A DNA stretch of 64,000 bases from the NCBI GenBank assembly GCA_015501585.1, contig JADNRY010000038.1:308827-372826 (forward strand). The letters are read 5' to 3'. Within the stretch, counting starts at the first letter, position 1, and the number at the start of each line of letters is the position of its first letter. Origin of the DNA: Rhodocollybia butyracea (lineage: Eukaryota; Basidiomycota; Agaricomycetes; Agaricales; Omphalotaceae). Shown one piece after another: positions 45,494 through 57,727 of this stretch. The notes below the pieces were generated by a model that was given only the letters and a program-made list of their open reading frames with translations, searched no databases and had not been told where the DNA came from. A program made the translations under genes and the position numbers.

Positions 45494-48400
45494 TTATATA
45501 GCACTGAGCGTGTGCTGCATCTCCATATACCCCCTTCCAATCCATTCTTGCGGCGTCACGCGTTCGTCGTTGTGCGTGTCCGATGCGAAGAGCAGGTCAT
45601 TTTCAGGCGCAAAAGCCCACCGGGCGGGATCAGGTGCTGGAGTCGAAGTCAACGCTCGAAGTTCGTTACCTAGAACATGGGCGGGTTGGTTTTAGAAAGT
45701 TGAGAAGGAGGTTCATTTTTAACTTACGAATGATATTCCGAGTAAAGTGGTCCAAGTTCTGGAATACCTCAAGTCAGTTAGACAACTCAATGCGTTGTAA
45801 GAGATAAACACCGACAAGGTCGTTGAGATCATAGCCAAAAGGATCTAGCGTAACGCAAACGCAAGCAAGAGAATAACGGCATGGATCAGCATACTGCGCA
45901 CAAAAAACGTGTTGCTCGACACGGTACGTCGCGAACACCGATGAGATGAGAGCTTACTTTCGATTTCCTCCCCGGCAACCAGGAACCCAAAGAATATAAA
46001 CGCCAATATGACCGTCGCGGGGATAGTCTTCCATCCCAAGGTGGCCCAGATTTGGGGAGGCTGGGCGTGGCGGACAGAGGTAACATGTGGAGTTGAAGTG
46101 GGGGATGTAAAAATCCGGAGCATGTGGCACGCCGTTAGGAATGAATGAATATCCCGCATGCCAAAGTATACCACCGAGGAGAGCGAGTGAGAGTGAGGGA
46201 CATTGACAGATCGAAAGAGTAGTCGGATGCAAAGGTGGCGTGTAAATTAAACGTCGGACGAGCAACAAGGAACAATGGCATAAAACGATAACAAAACGAC
46301 GGGAATGAAGATAAATTCATTAATGAATTAGAAAGGACGCTTCAGCATGGAGGGTGAAGCAACCACTTACGAGAGCGAGGACATAGATGACAGCGACAGC
46401 CCATAAATGGAACGAGTAACTAATTGCACACTGATCGTTAGCTGACAAAACTTGACATGGCTCCAGCGATGAATGATGAAAAAGATCCAAAGATTCCAAC
46501 CTCTAAAAGGCACAGAAGAAAAACCGAGGGAAGGGGATACCCGACAGGACTGAGAAACATAAACATAAAAAAAGTCAAACGAGCACAGCGGATCAACATT
46601 CAGCGGAATTAGGCGAAGGAGCTCGGGACAAGGTAAACAACGAGGTCAAATATAGGACCCAAAAACAGGGGAGATCAGCCTCAGGCGCAGTCATGAAAAG
46701 ATAAATACAGACAGAGAACAAATCATGGCACGGAAGCCCGCAAAGGAGAGATGGGAAGTAAGTCACGTACGAGAAGGGTATCGGCGTCGTCAGAATTCGC
46801 TCTAGCCCAGTTAGACTATCGACTAGTTGATTCAAGGCGGCGAGCATGGTGTCTGAAAAGAAGGTTTACCAATGATCGGCAAGTAAGGTAAGCCAATGTT
46901 TGGAAAACTTGCAACTGAACGTACTGGTAGTCGGAACATCGTTAACCTTTCGCTGTTGTAGAGCTGATATATAGGAACTCTGTTAACAGATAGGTAGGAA
47001 AACTCTCCAAGCAACCAAAGATAGATTCCAGAACTTACCAGATACAACGAAATCTCCAACGGTAAATTGTGCGAGACCGCGTTATTTCTCATCTTCGCTC
47101 TCAACTTCGCCGCCTTCTTTCCCTTCACCTCCTTGCCCCGTTTCGTCAGTACCTTAACGAGTAGCGAAAACGGGAACAAATCGAACAAGTGGTACTTGGG
47201 TGGCATTTTGGCAGGAAAGAGGAAAACTTCGTCAGATTTGTGCAAGATCACTCTCTCTGCTGGTTCTTCCGATATGGTAGACTTGATATCGGAGCTGACT
47301 TTTTCGGACTCTCGGGGACGCTCGAGTGACAATTGGGGAGGCCGAGGCGCAGCCGCCTGGGAACCGTTCGACCTGAAGGAGATGTGCGCCGCTGTGACAG
47401 GGAGGGGCAGGTGGGAGTCGGAGCGCGCGCCAGAGCCAATACGTTGAGTTAGGAAGGTACCGTTGTTGCGAGAAGCGTCCGAGGGACGACGTAGGGAAGG
47501 TCGTTGAGTGGAAGTCGATCTTGGAGAGCCAGGAGGAGATGGTATCGTGTTTTCATTATTGATGAGATCGGGGTTGGAAGGAAGACCTGTAGGAAGAGCG
47601 TAGGCTGGAAGGAACTTGACGAGATAGTACAAGTCCCTATGATTTGGTCAGTATGATTACTTTACGATATGTAATGACACATACTCATAGTAAATTCCGT
47701 CCTCTCCTCGAAGGTAATGCTTTACTGCTACGCTAAAAGCCTCGATGAGACTTGAAAGAAAGAAGGGTTGAGAACGGAAGATTATCATAACAACATCGAG
47801 CTCACTTGATTACAGTCTTTTTTTCAATCATGGCTTTAGCCTTCAAGAGCTCCGCGGATTCAGTGGGGGTTGCTGGTGGATCTATACGGGAAAGGAAAAA
47901 ACTAAGTCATAAGATCCAAAGGTTTGCCAAAGCCGCGTACCAGGAATATGGAACCAAACCGTCCGTGCAAATGTCCTGCTTGCCAAAACAATTTGACTCC
48001 AGAGGCGTCGTCCTTCGTTGTACCTTTGAAATCGATTTAGCATCCATCATGATTTAATTCCAGAGGCGCGCACCTTTCGAATGATGATGTCGTGCGGTAT
48101 GATATCACAAAACCAAGAACTGTTCCAACTCTGGACGAAAAGGTAAGCCGCCTTATTGCACGAGGTTGGAGTCCAAGCCTCACACAGTCAACAACGTAGG
48201 CTGAATGATGAGTCTGTGCCCCTGTGCGTTTAAGACACTTATCAAGGACGCCCATGCAGCAAAGAAGATAACTGTTGTACTTGGATCAGCCGACAGCGCC
48301 TTCACAACTTGGAGAGATTTGAAACGATCAAAAACGCGATGCAACGTTCGATATTTCCTTTACAGTAAACAAAATGAAAGAAAAGCTCACGTATATGCCA

Positions 48401-48544
48401 GCACCTAAACAAAGCCGTAGCCAGTAACGCGCTGACGAGCGATGATCCTGTTCGTTGCCTTCCTGCATAAGGGTCAGAAACTGTTTTGAAGCCCTTATGC
48501 GAGAGTGTTCCCGTCCGCTTCAAGCCAAAATCCTTGAAAGTCAT
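45494..48544 (-). CDS. Bestrophin-like (UPF0187/YneE family) anion channel
   Basis: Membrane protein. In translation order: STTVIFFAAWASLISVLNAQ, VGTVLGFVISYRTTSSFER (the family's R-S-x-x-Y/F-E-R signature), GRRLWSQIVLASRTFARTVW and LIEAFSVAVKHYLRGEDGIY. Next is YLVKFLPAYALPTGLPSNPD, followed by a long Ser/Pro/Arg-rich loop (about 47540-47230). Then come NLPLEISLYL, SSYISALQQRK, LTGLERILTTPIPFSY, SFHLWAVAVIYVLAL, PPQIWATLGWKTIPATVILA, FIFFGFLVAGEEIE and PFGYDLNDL. The end is WIGRGYMEMQHTLSAI with a stop at 45494. Bestrophins are pentameric anion channels; fungal members are plasma or organelle membrane proteins of unknown detail. Exons join without breaks. The first exon is uncertain: ATG at 48544 joins in frame through a 47-base intron ending TGTAAAG. 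Confidence 0.85.
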
Positions 48545-48981
48545 CCAGAATTAGTGGGAGATGAAGGAACTGAAGAAAGGATGAAACCTTTCGCGTAGCA
48601 CCCGCTGGAGAAATCACTGAAATACCTGGCCCTGACATCCGTCAGTAGTATAGACAAGGAAGTTTTCTCTCTTTTTTTTGGCTTCCAGCTCGAAAGTGTT
48701 GTGGAGAGCGTCAGGACTCTCAAGTAAAGAGCGGAGGACACTTAGGAGTAGGAAGAAAGGAAGGAAAAGTATATAAGTAAAGCAAGAAGCAAGTTATCCG
48801 CGTGTGAATGATCGAATATATGTACCTATCACTCAACAGTTGAACAGCGCCAAGAGTGTTGCAGGGGCAATGACCTGCAATGACTGGGCAATGACTGGGT
48901 AATGTGAGGCGATGTGGGACAGATACATACATTATGTACATAAGGCAGGACCAGATATAAGAAGACAATGTGACCAGGCTT

Positions 48982-51346
48982 TTAAATTCGTTCAAACCAG
49001 ACCTCCGCTCTTTCTTGAACTGTTTCGCCTACGGGTCCGCCTACACCTGGCCCGGCGCCCCAAATCCCACCGGTCACTCCAAACCCTAGCATATTACTTT
49101 GTTCTGAGTCAAGAGCAAACTCGACTGTCATGAGGTCTACCCTTCTTGTAAGGTCATACGCCCAATACTTCTGCTGCAGTTCCGAGTGAGACTGATCGCC
49201 GTCAATTACAGGCTATACGACGAGTCAGAAGCGTCAGGGGAGCTCGAGCAGGAGAGAATAGTGGAGATACTTACGAGACTCTGATAGATTGAAACATTGA
49301 ATAAGTTTCCACTAAAGTGTTGCAAATAAATGTGCGTCACCCAAATCTTATCGGTGTACGCGATAAACGTTGGTAAGGACGTGTTGACGACTCCAGGGAG
49401 TCGAATGGGGAGTTCATCTATCAAGTCTTTGCATACTGCGTTGGGCTCCAGGCTGGGGTCCATCGATGGTAGGCCACATAGATCTAATGTACCATAAGCA
49501 TCATGATAATACTTTCCCGCAAAAGAAGTGAATGGTACAGGGGGGAAGTCTGGTTCAGCGGGGGGAGGAAGAAGTTTTATCATGTTTTTTTCATAGTCTT
49601 TTGTTATTTTGTCTTTTAGTCTAATTACAGATAATCAGTGCGGAGCTCAAAAAGCAAGCCAGAAATTTCGCACCGCGTGTTCCAATCGATAGGTTCCAAG
49701 CCTAAGAGTGCGTCGATTAAACGCCATTTAATTACTTCCGTGAACTGGTCGCCATAAGCATCGTCGTTGCTCAAAACTGCGATCCCAAAGTTATCAAATG
49801 GAAACCGAGTAATCTGAGTATTAAAGCCTGAGAAGTATACACAAGCTTAGCAACTTTCCTACAAAGGAATGAAATCCTGCAGCCCGACCTGGCGTTGCAC
49901 CTCCATGCTGGTCCGGACGTTAGTAGGTATTGTTGACGGAAAAACAGAAGACCTTAACTGGCACGAACCTCGATGCCATCTAATAAATGAACTTTGAGAT
50001 ATGGAAAAATGTGGATTATGAAAAGTAGGCATACTATGTCCACGGTAGGTAACAGCCATCTGCCCTCCGCCATAAACAACAGGTCCAAGCTCAGAAGCGG
50101 AACTGACAAGTACTTGAATGAGTGTCTTTGTATCGTCATTAATATGCTGCTCACGGAGCGCCTTCTAAAACCGTAATTCCAGTAGCAACCTTCTGGATGA
50201 CAGATGCTGGTATGACTTGTTCGTTGGTTACCGGATTTTTGCCAAGTAGGAGAAGAGTTTGTAGCCATGTTGCCTAGTTTGAGTTTCCGTGAGGTTATAA
50301 GACTTTATGCGACAAGAGAATGGACACTTGCTATATCCCTCGCGCTCGAGATCACACCTCCTGCACCAGATATAACTACGAAACATGCAGAGTTTAAGCT
50401 TGTGTAGAACATCTTCAGCATCATATCCTTACTGTTTCCGTCTTCTCCTGCGGGGTTCCAATAAGGTAATGCCCTTGGTATACCCATTCCAAAGATATCT
50501 TCCGTCTTATTCACCTGATCTCTGGCGAAGCCAGCCGCGAGTTTTCCGGTCTCTCCTGCTAGATCACCAGAGTAGGTTGTGAAGTGAAGACCGAGAGGAA
50601 GAAAAACATGTTTCTTGACATATTGTGCAAAACGAACATTCACGAGAACCTCGGGGATGTACGACAGTACAATATACATGATGTTGTTGTATTGCCAAGT
50701 CTCTCGAAATCCAGCAGATGGTCTGAGGTACTTGAGCTGGGATATCTATTTCAGATTAATGAGACTTTCGGGGGAGCTGACAACTGAAGACATTGCGGAC
50801 CAACAGTTGAGGAGGTACGCTGTCGTTATACACCAGATCATGACGAGGAAGACCAGTGCGGTGGCTCATGAGGTCGATGATTGTGCTCTCTGATGTTGCA
50901 ATCGGATCGGCCATCTCCCACTCGGGGATGATGGAAGATATCTTCGTATTCCATGAGATTCGGGGTGAAAGACTTTCATTTGAGATCAAAAGACCCGTGG
51001 GATAACATCGAATAGCTAATCGAAGATTGAATGCATAGAATTTGAAGATAACATTTGTCTTGACCTTTGAATTGGAGCCAATGGCAAACAGCGTATCTTC
51101 TGTGACTTTACTGCCATCGGCCTTGGCGATACCGTATCCTTTCTTCTCGATATTCCATGTTCCATCGTTCTTCTGCACCACTGCGACTCCAACACCAGCC
51201 GGGGAATTCCAGCTCTTCAAAACATCTACGATAAAGCTGTCAATTTCCGGAGTTAGAACATCCTTTCTTCCGTTTGGTTGCAAAAGTGGTTGCTGGACTA
51301 CGGCGAAAACCACAGTCGCTATTAATAGCAGAGTAAGGAGATGCAT
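48982..51346 (-). CDS. Secreted serine hydrolase, beta-lactamase/PBP class C fold (tandem copy 1)
   Basis: Starts MHLLTLLLIATVVFAVVQQP, a signal peptide; an in-frame ATG at 51364 would add MNRWSW. The catalytic SxxK motif is in LFAIGSNSK. LMSHRTGLPRHD follows and is strongly conserved in this family. The YxN motif is in the exon reading QYNNIMYIVLSYIPEV. Then come FLPLGLHFTTYSGDL, ISGAGGVISSARDIA and, after further exons, LTRRVDLMTVEFALDSEQSN and WGAGPGVGGPVGETV. The end is AEVWFERI with a stop at 48982. The fold covers D-Ala carboxypeptidases, esterases and LACTB-like proteases; the fungal substrate is unknown. It has about nine exons. The next gene is its close paralogue in the same order and orientation. 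Confidence 0.82.
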
Positions 51347-51721
51347 CCAGGACCACCGATTCATCACCAAAATTTTGAAAGATGTCCCTTTTAACTGCAC
51401 CAGAGGATCAAGACCACGCGTTCGTTCAAACAAACCACCTGACAAATGACCAAACTGTACGGCTTCAATCTTTCGGCAACATCGTACGAAGCTAGCCCAA
51501 TCTGTAACGCGTTGTTACAAGAATGTGCGACATTGCCGGGGTTGAGGAGAGCGTGGAACATCTAAACTGATGTACGGCAAGGCAAGGATACGCCTATCAA
51601 CAGCTCAAAATTCGAGACTACGAATCGTTGCTCTTGTGAGGCCGCAAGAGTTGCGCAAGAGCGACCCAGTTACAGGGTTGATACGACAAGGCGAAAGCAA
51701 ATTCGATTTGTAACCAGTCTT

Positions 51722-54049
51722 TCAAACTCGTTTAAACCAAACTTCCGCCTTTTCTTTGACCGTTTCGCCTACGGGTCCGTCTACACCTGGCCCAGCGCCC
51801 CAAAACCCGCCCGTCACTCCAAAACCCATCACCTTGTTCTGCTCTTCATCGATAGCGAATTCGATAGTAAGTGGAGCGTTCCCCGATGCACCATATGCCC
51901 AATACTCCTCCTCCACATCGTGAGCCTGGTCATCTTGAAGTATAGGCTAAGCGAGTCCGACAGTAACGTCAGTATTGGCAGCGATAAAGGTGTAAATACT
52001 TACTAAACTTCCGAATCCTGAAACATTGAACAAGTTTCCGCTGAAGTGCTCCAAACGAATATGCGTTAACCAGGTTTTCTTCGTGTGCACGATAAATGTA
52101 GGCAAGGAAGCATTTATCACTCCAGGAAGTCGAGTAGGGATTTCATCGATTAACTCCTTGCATGCTGCGTTGGGTTTCGAATCTGTCGACGGAAGCCCAC
52201 ATAGGTCGAATGTACCATAGGCCGGATGGACATATCTTCCCGATAGGGAAGCGAATGATACAGAGGGCAAGTCTGGCTCCGCAGGTCGAGGGGTAATGTT
52301 TTCCAAACTTTGCTGGTAACCTTCTGTGACTTCGTGTTTTAACCTAGATACAAATTAATCTCAATGTCAATGTAACGAGTTGAAAATCTCGCACCGCGAA
52401 TCCCAATCGATAGGTTCCAAGCCCAATATCTCATCTATAATTCTCCATTTAATCACTTCCATGTATTGTTCGCCATAAGCATCGTCGTTGGTCAAAACTG
52501 CGACGCCAAAGTTTTCCAACGGAAAACGAACAACCTGAGAGTGAAAACCTGAACAAATGCAAGCTCAGTCGCTTTGATATAAGACAGAATAAAACCATTC
52601 TTCCTGACCTGGCGTTGCACCTCCGTGCTGATTCCATCGTTGGTAAGCACTCTCGTCAATCTAACTGGAACAAACCTGAATGCCATCTGATAGATAAGCT
52701 TGAGCAAACGGGACAATGTACAAGAAGAGAAAGATACATACTATGCCCACGATACGTAGAAGCCATCTGACCTCCGCCATAAACTACGGGCCCAATCTCA
52801 GGAGCGGGACTGGCAAGTGCTTGAATGGATGTGTTTATATCGAAATTGCAATGTCGCTCACGGACTACCCATCAACACAGTAACTCCAGTGGCAACCTTT
52901 GTGATGACAGACTCAGGATCACTTGGTCGTTGGTTATCGGATTTTTTCCCAAGAGGAGAAGCGTTTGCAGCCATCTTGCCTAACCGTACAACATGATGTT
53001 AAAATCATGTGCGACGCGAAATGTCCACTTGCCATATCCCTCGCGCTAGAGATCACACCTCCTGCGCCAGATATAACTGAAAAGCACGCAGAGATTAGCT
53101 CATGTAGAACATCTGCAGCATCATATCTTACTGTTTCCCTCTTCTCCCCCAGGATTCCAATAGGGTAATGCCCTTGGTATACCCATTCCAAAGATATCTT
53201 CCGTCTTATTGACTTGATCCCTGGCAAATCCAGCCGCGAGTTTTCCAGTTGCCCCTGCTAGATCACCCGAGTACGTTGTAGCGTGAAGACCAAGAGGGAG
53301 GAAGATATGCTTCTTGACATATTGTGCAAAACGGACATTCAAGAAAACCTCCGGGATGTACGATAGTACAATATACATGATGTTGTTGTATTGCCAGGTC
53401 TCTCGAAATCCAGCAGACGGTCTAAGGTACTTGATTTGAGATATCTAATTGAGGCCAATGAGATTTTTGGAAGAGCATAGAAAGGAAGACGTAACGAACC
53501 AACGATCCAACGGGTTCGCTATCATTGTACACCATATCATGACGAGGAAGGCCGGTGCGGTGGCTCATGAGGTCGATGATTGTGCTCTCTGATGTCGCGA
53601 TCGGATCGGCCATCTCCCACTCGGGGATAATAGAAGATATCTTCGTGTTCCAGGAGATTTGGGGTGAAAGGCTCTCATTTGAGATTAAAAGACCTGTGGC
53701 GATGACATCGAACAACTAAGTAGGCCGTAAGCTCATAAAAATCCATAACGATTCATGTTCTAACCTTTGAATTGGAGCCAATAGCAAACAGCGTATCCTC
53801 CGTGACTTTACTACCATCGGCCTTGGCGACACCGTATCCCTTCTTCTCGATATTCCAAGTTCCATCTTCGTTTTTCTGCACCACCGCAACTCCAACACCC
53901 GCAGGCGAATTCCAGCTCTTCAGAACATTCTCGATAAAGTTGTCAATTTCGGGGGTCAAAACGTCCTTTCTGTTGCTTGATTGCGCAAGCGGCTCTTGGA
54001 GTTGTGCAAAAGTTGCGGCTGTTAGCAAGAAGAGAGTGAAGAGATGCAT
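51722..54049 (-). CDS. Secreted serine hydrolase, beta-lactamase/PBP class C fold (tandem copy 2)
   Basis: Signal peptide MHLFTLFLLTAATFAQLQEP from ATG at 54049, then KDVLTPEIDNFIENVLKSWN, SxxK in LFAIGSNSK, LMSHRTGLPRHDMVYND, YxN in QYNNIMYIVLSYIPEVF, VKKHIFLPLGLHATTYSG and FAIDEEQNKVMGFGVTGG. The end is AEVWFKRV with a stop at 51722. Intron positions match copy 1 and long exons are nearly identical, so the duplication is fairly recent. Its 5' end faces the glyoxal oxidase gene across 429 bases. No frame damage was noticed. Substrate unknown; an esterase or peptidase acting outside the cell is likely (inference). Confidence 0.85.
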
Positions 54050-54478
54050 CGAGCCACAGGTTCAAGCAGAATTATAGCGCAGTTTTTGAAGCTTTCCCTG
54101 CTGCCTGCGCCGTAGCCTGACCGTATCAACTTGACAATTGAAAAAAATGACAGATGTTCAGATTTACGTTCAACAGCTTCGAGTCCAAGCTGCGGCGCAT
54201 TGCTCTTGAGAAAAATCGCATGACACCGTTTCCGGTATCTACTTAAGCTTTGGAGCTTAACGCTCGGAAATTCCTGAGGCCTGAGGCCTTGAGGATTCAA
54301 AATAGTGAAGTTCAACCATCTGAGCGCTTATTTCACACATCACTGATGTCAGATGCCAAAGCTGGAACATTCGGCGTCAGGGACCAGAAAAATCCTGCTT
54401 TTGACCGCCACCATTCCATTCTTTTTTTTGTCATTCTTTCTCGCCTCAGATTGCTTTCCGACGGAAACCCGGTTCCTC
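54050..54478. promoter_or_regulatory. Shared intergenic region between divergent hydrolase and glyoxal oxidase genes
   Basis: This is the only spacer between the two divergent start codons. It contains GCTTTGGAGCTTAA and the near-palindrome CCTGAGGCCTGAGG (about 54275-54290), and a pyrimidine-rich tract near 54415-54450 just before the oxidase ATG. An upstream in-frame ATG at 54353 exists, but the signal peptide favours 54479. Confidence 0.4.
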
Positions 54479-56974
54479 ATGCTTTCACCTTTAATTCTAC
54501 AGGCTCTATGGCTAGCCACATCTTTCTCTCCAGCTCTGGCTTCTCTTGCGGGCTCTTTTGCGGATGGTGGTAATACTCAAGTTAGCGCGATGATGGTGCG
54601 TTTTTCGAGCTGATAGTTTGGAACACTTCTCAGAGGAACTCGCAACAGATGTTTGTTGGGAACCAGGATAAAGTCTACATTATCGACAAAGCGGAAGGGA
54701 ATGCCGCTCAGATTAATGGTCACCCTGCATGGGGTGCAGTTTGGTGAGTATCATAACTCCAACGCAGTATTGACTTTTCATCTTTATACATAGGGACTTC
54801 AACACTCATCAGGTCGAACTGATGGATATCAAGACCAATGTTTTCTGTGCTTCTGGGATGCATTTGCCCAACGGCTCATATGTCACTTTTGGAGGGAATG
54901 GCGCTATCGCACCTGGTGGAGGTATTGGGTCAGTTCCGAATGGACAAGGAGCCGCGTCGTTCGATGCGACTTACCAGGATTATGATGGCTCAAAATCTAT
55001 TCGCATATTAAACCCTTGCACGGACTCTGATAATTTCAACTCTGCAAATTGCCAGTGGTTCGACAATCCTGACGTTTTATCCATGCAGGAAAAGCGCTGG
55101 TACTCTGCTGCTGAGCCATTAGGCGATGGAACCGTTGTACTTATCGGTGGATTTGTCAACGGAGGCTATATAAATCGCAACACTCCCAATACTGATCCCT
55201 TCTATGAAGGAAATGCATCCCAACCTACATTCGAGTTCTACCCAAATAACGGACGTGGTGCGACTCTTATGAACTTCATGGGAAAAACATCAGGTTTGAA
55301 TGCGTATGCGCATTCATATCTGATGGCCTCTGGTCAAATGCTCGTCCAAGCCAATTTCTCTACTAGTATGTCTTTTTCTCCCAGTCATTTTTGTCTGTTT
55401 ACTCAATATTCGCAGTGCTCTGGGATCCAAGTACCAACACCGAGACCGATCTCCCGGACATGCCTGGCAAGGTCGTTCGCGTGTACCCAGCAACTGGAGC
55501 TGTGGCGATGCTTCCCCTTACTCCTGCTAACAACTATACGCCCACCGTAATCTTTTGTGGGGGTTCTGATATGCCTGATACGTTCTGGGGTAATTACTCG
55601 TTTCCGAATACCAACACCTGGCTGTACCCGGCTTCAAAGGATTGCCAGCGCCTTACCCCCGAACCAGTAGATGGTTCAGCGCCTGCTTACGTCCAAGATG
55701 ACGACATGCTCGAAGGTCGTACCATGGGCCAGTTCATCATTCTTCCTGATGGAAAGATGCTCGTCGTTAATGGTGGCTTAAACGGAACTGCTGGATACGC
55801 AACCAACACAGGAACAACTTTGTCGTACAGCCAGATGCCTTTCGGAATGTCGTTGGCTTCTGGACCTGTTGGTACTCCTGCTCTGTATGATCCTAATGCT
55901 CCCGCTGGCAGTCGATGGTCGAATGCTGGTTTCTCCACTTCCGACATTGCCCGTCTCTACCACTCCTCGGCTATCCTTCTTCCCGATGCATCGGTCCTCA
56001 TTGCCGGCTCCAACCCTAACGTTGATGTCAATCTTACCACATTTTTCCCCACCCAATACCAGGCTGAAATATTCTACCCGCCTTATTTCTCAGCTACCAC
56101 TCGTCCTGTCCCGTCTGGTATACCCTCAAATCTCTCCTATGGTGGCAGTTCATTCGATATAACTGTCCCTGCGTCTTCGTACTCTGGATCAAGTAACGAT
56201 GCAGCTGATAATACCACTGTGGTCGTTGTCCGACCCGGCTGGACTACTCACGGAATGAACATGGGCCAGAGGTTCCTCCAGTTAAACAACACCTATACTG
56301 TCAATTCAGACGGATCCCTTACCTTGCACACTGCTCAAATGCCTCCTAACGCTAACATTTTCCAACCGGGACCGGCTATGGTGTTTGTCGTAGTCAACGG
56401 TATCCCATCCAACGGAACCTTTGTCATTGTTGGCAGTGGTAGTGTTGAGACGCAGCCTACTCAGCCCGCTAGTGTCCTCCCCTCCAGTGTCCGTTTAAAC
56501 TCCGCCTCTGGTTCCGCAACTGGTACAGGTACCGCAACCTCGAGCACTGACCACTCCAGCGGCAGTAGTAAAGTGGCTATTATCGCCTCCGTTGTTGGTG
56601 CAATTGTAGTGTTGGGAATCATCGGTGCGCTGATCGGTGTGTATCTGTCGCGTCGTCGACGAGCTACTGCACGTGAAACAACCAAGTCCTACGCGATGAG
56701 AACTGTTTCCAGTCCTAGCGCTGTTCAGACGAACCCTGTGTATATGAGGAACTCCGACTCCAGCTCATTCTCATTACAACAACCGGAATATAACCAAAGC
56801 CAACAATGGGCTGGAAGCTCTGCGAGTTTGACGGGTGGCGATCACACTCCCTATCACGATGTGCCAGCTCCGTACATGAATGAATCTAGGGGACCTCATG
56901 GGATGAGTATGGAGCTGGACCCATACGCTGCCCAATCGATGATGCACACAAATGATCCACGGCGGAGATACTAA
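54479..56974 (+). CDS. Glyoxal oxidase (copper radical oxidase, AA5 subfamily 1), membrane-anchored
   Basis: Four exons (54479-54595, 54649-54743, 54794-55365, 55416-56974) give 780 residues. Signal peptide: MLSPLILQALWLATSFSPAL. Ligands by family comparison: Cys89 (VFCASGMHLPNG) and the Tyr174 of RWYSAAEP. Further on are Tyr443-His444 (ARLYHSSAILLPDA) and His540 (WTTHGMNMGQR). Cys89 should crosslink to the first Tyr to form the radical cofactor. A kelch beta-propeller precedes the C-terminal DUF1929 domain. After a Ser/Thr-rich linker there is one transmembrane helix (about residues 648-672) and a cytosolic tail of about 108 residues. The enzyme oxidises aldehydes such as glyoxal to acids and produces H2O2 outside the cell, which supports peroxidases. 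The start was chosen for the signal peptide and by analogy with the broken paralogue at 17.7 kb. No damage is seen. Confidence 0.93.
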
Positions 56975-57727
56975 ATCATGCTTCATTTTTCTTTGGTTTT
57001 TTGTGTTGCCTCGAGGAATTTTCCCTTGATTTCGTTGTCGTTTGAGTCGTGGTACTATTTTTTATGCTTTTTACTATCTTATTAGCCTGACATCCAAAAC
57101 CCCATGAAATTCACGGACCTTGCAAACATTTTGAAAAATCTGCTTTATCTGATCGAGCTAGTGCAGTTACCCAAATGCGGTAAGAGGATTTCCTTTTGCG
57201 GCTTGAGAAACCTGCCCGTCAGAGTGAAGATGAGGTAGGGGCCATGGTCACGAAGGAAATTCTCGTAGAATGCATTGTTCTACCGATGATATGCCGTGAT
57301 TCCAATAACATGTCGCTACTTACCGATCCGAGGAACCCAGAATCTCAGAAGAAGCCTAGCCCCTTGTTAAGTTGCTAGTCATTTGTGACCCGTCGACTTG
57401 ACTAGCATGTACGTATAATAGCGCATTGAGCATGTCTCCGACCAACGCTACATATGGAAAGTTGGCTGCGGCACACTACGTTACGATGGTGCCAGGTTAG
57501 ACGAGATACTTCAAAACCGTGTCAACTTTTTTGCGACCCCATTGATTCGCTCGGCCCTCTACGGACATGACAACTTCTAGTAACGGTTTCCGCCTGCGAT
57601 ATAAAAAACACCTTGGTAGCAGACGTACAATTGTAACCATAAGTTCGAAGTACAACCATAACGTAGACTGGATCATATAACAAAACATTTTACAAATGCA
57701 GCACAGGGTGAAGCATTACCTTCACTC
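56975..57727. other. Convergent 3' flanks, no recognised gene
   Basis: 3' regions of glyoxal oxidase (plus) and P450 (minus). A TTTTTTATGCTTTTTAC tract follows the oxidase stop. No further gene. Confidence 0.45.
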
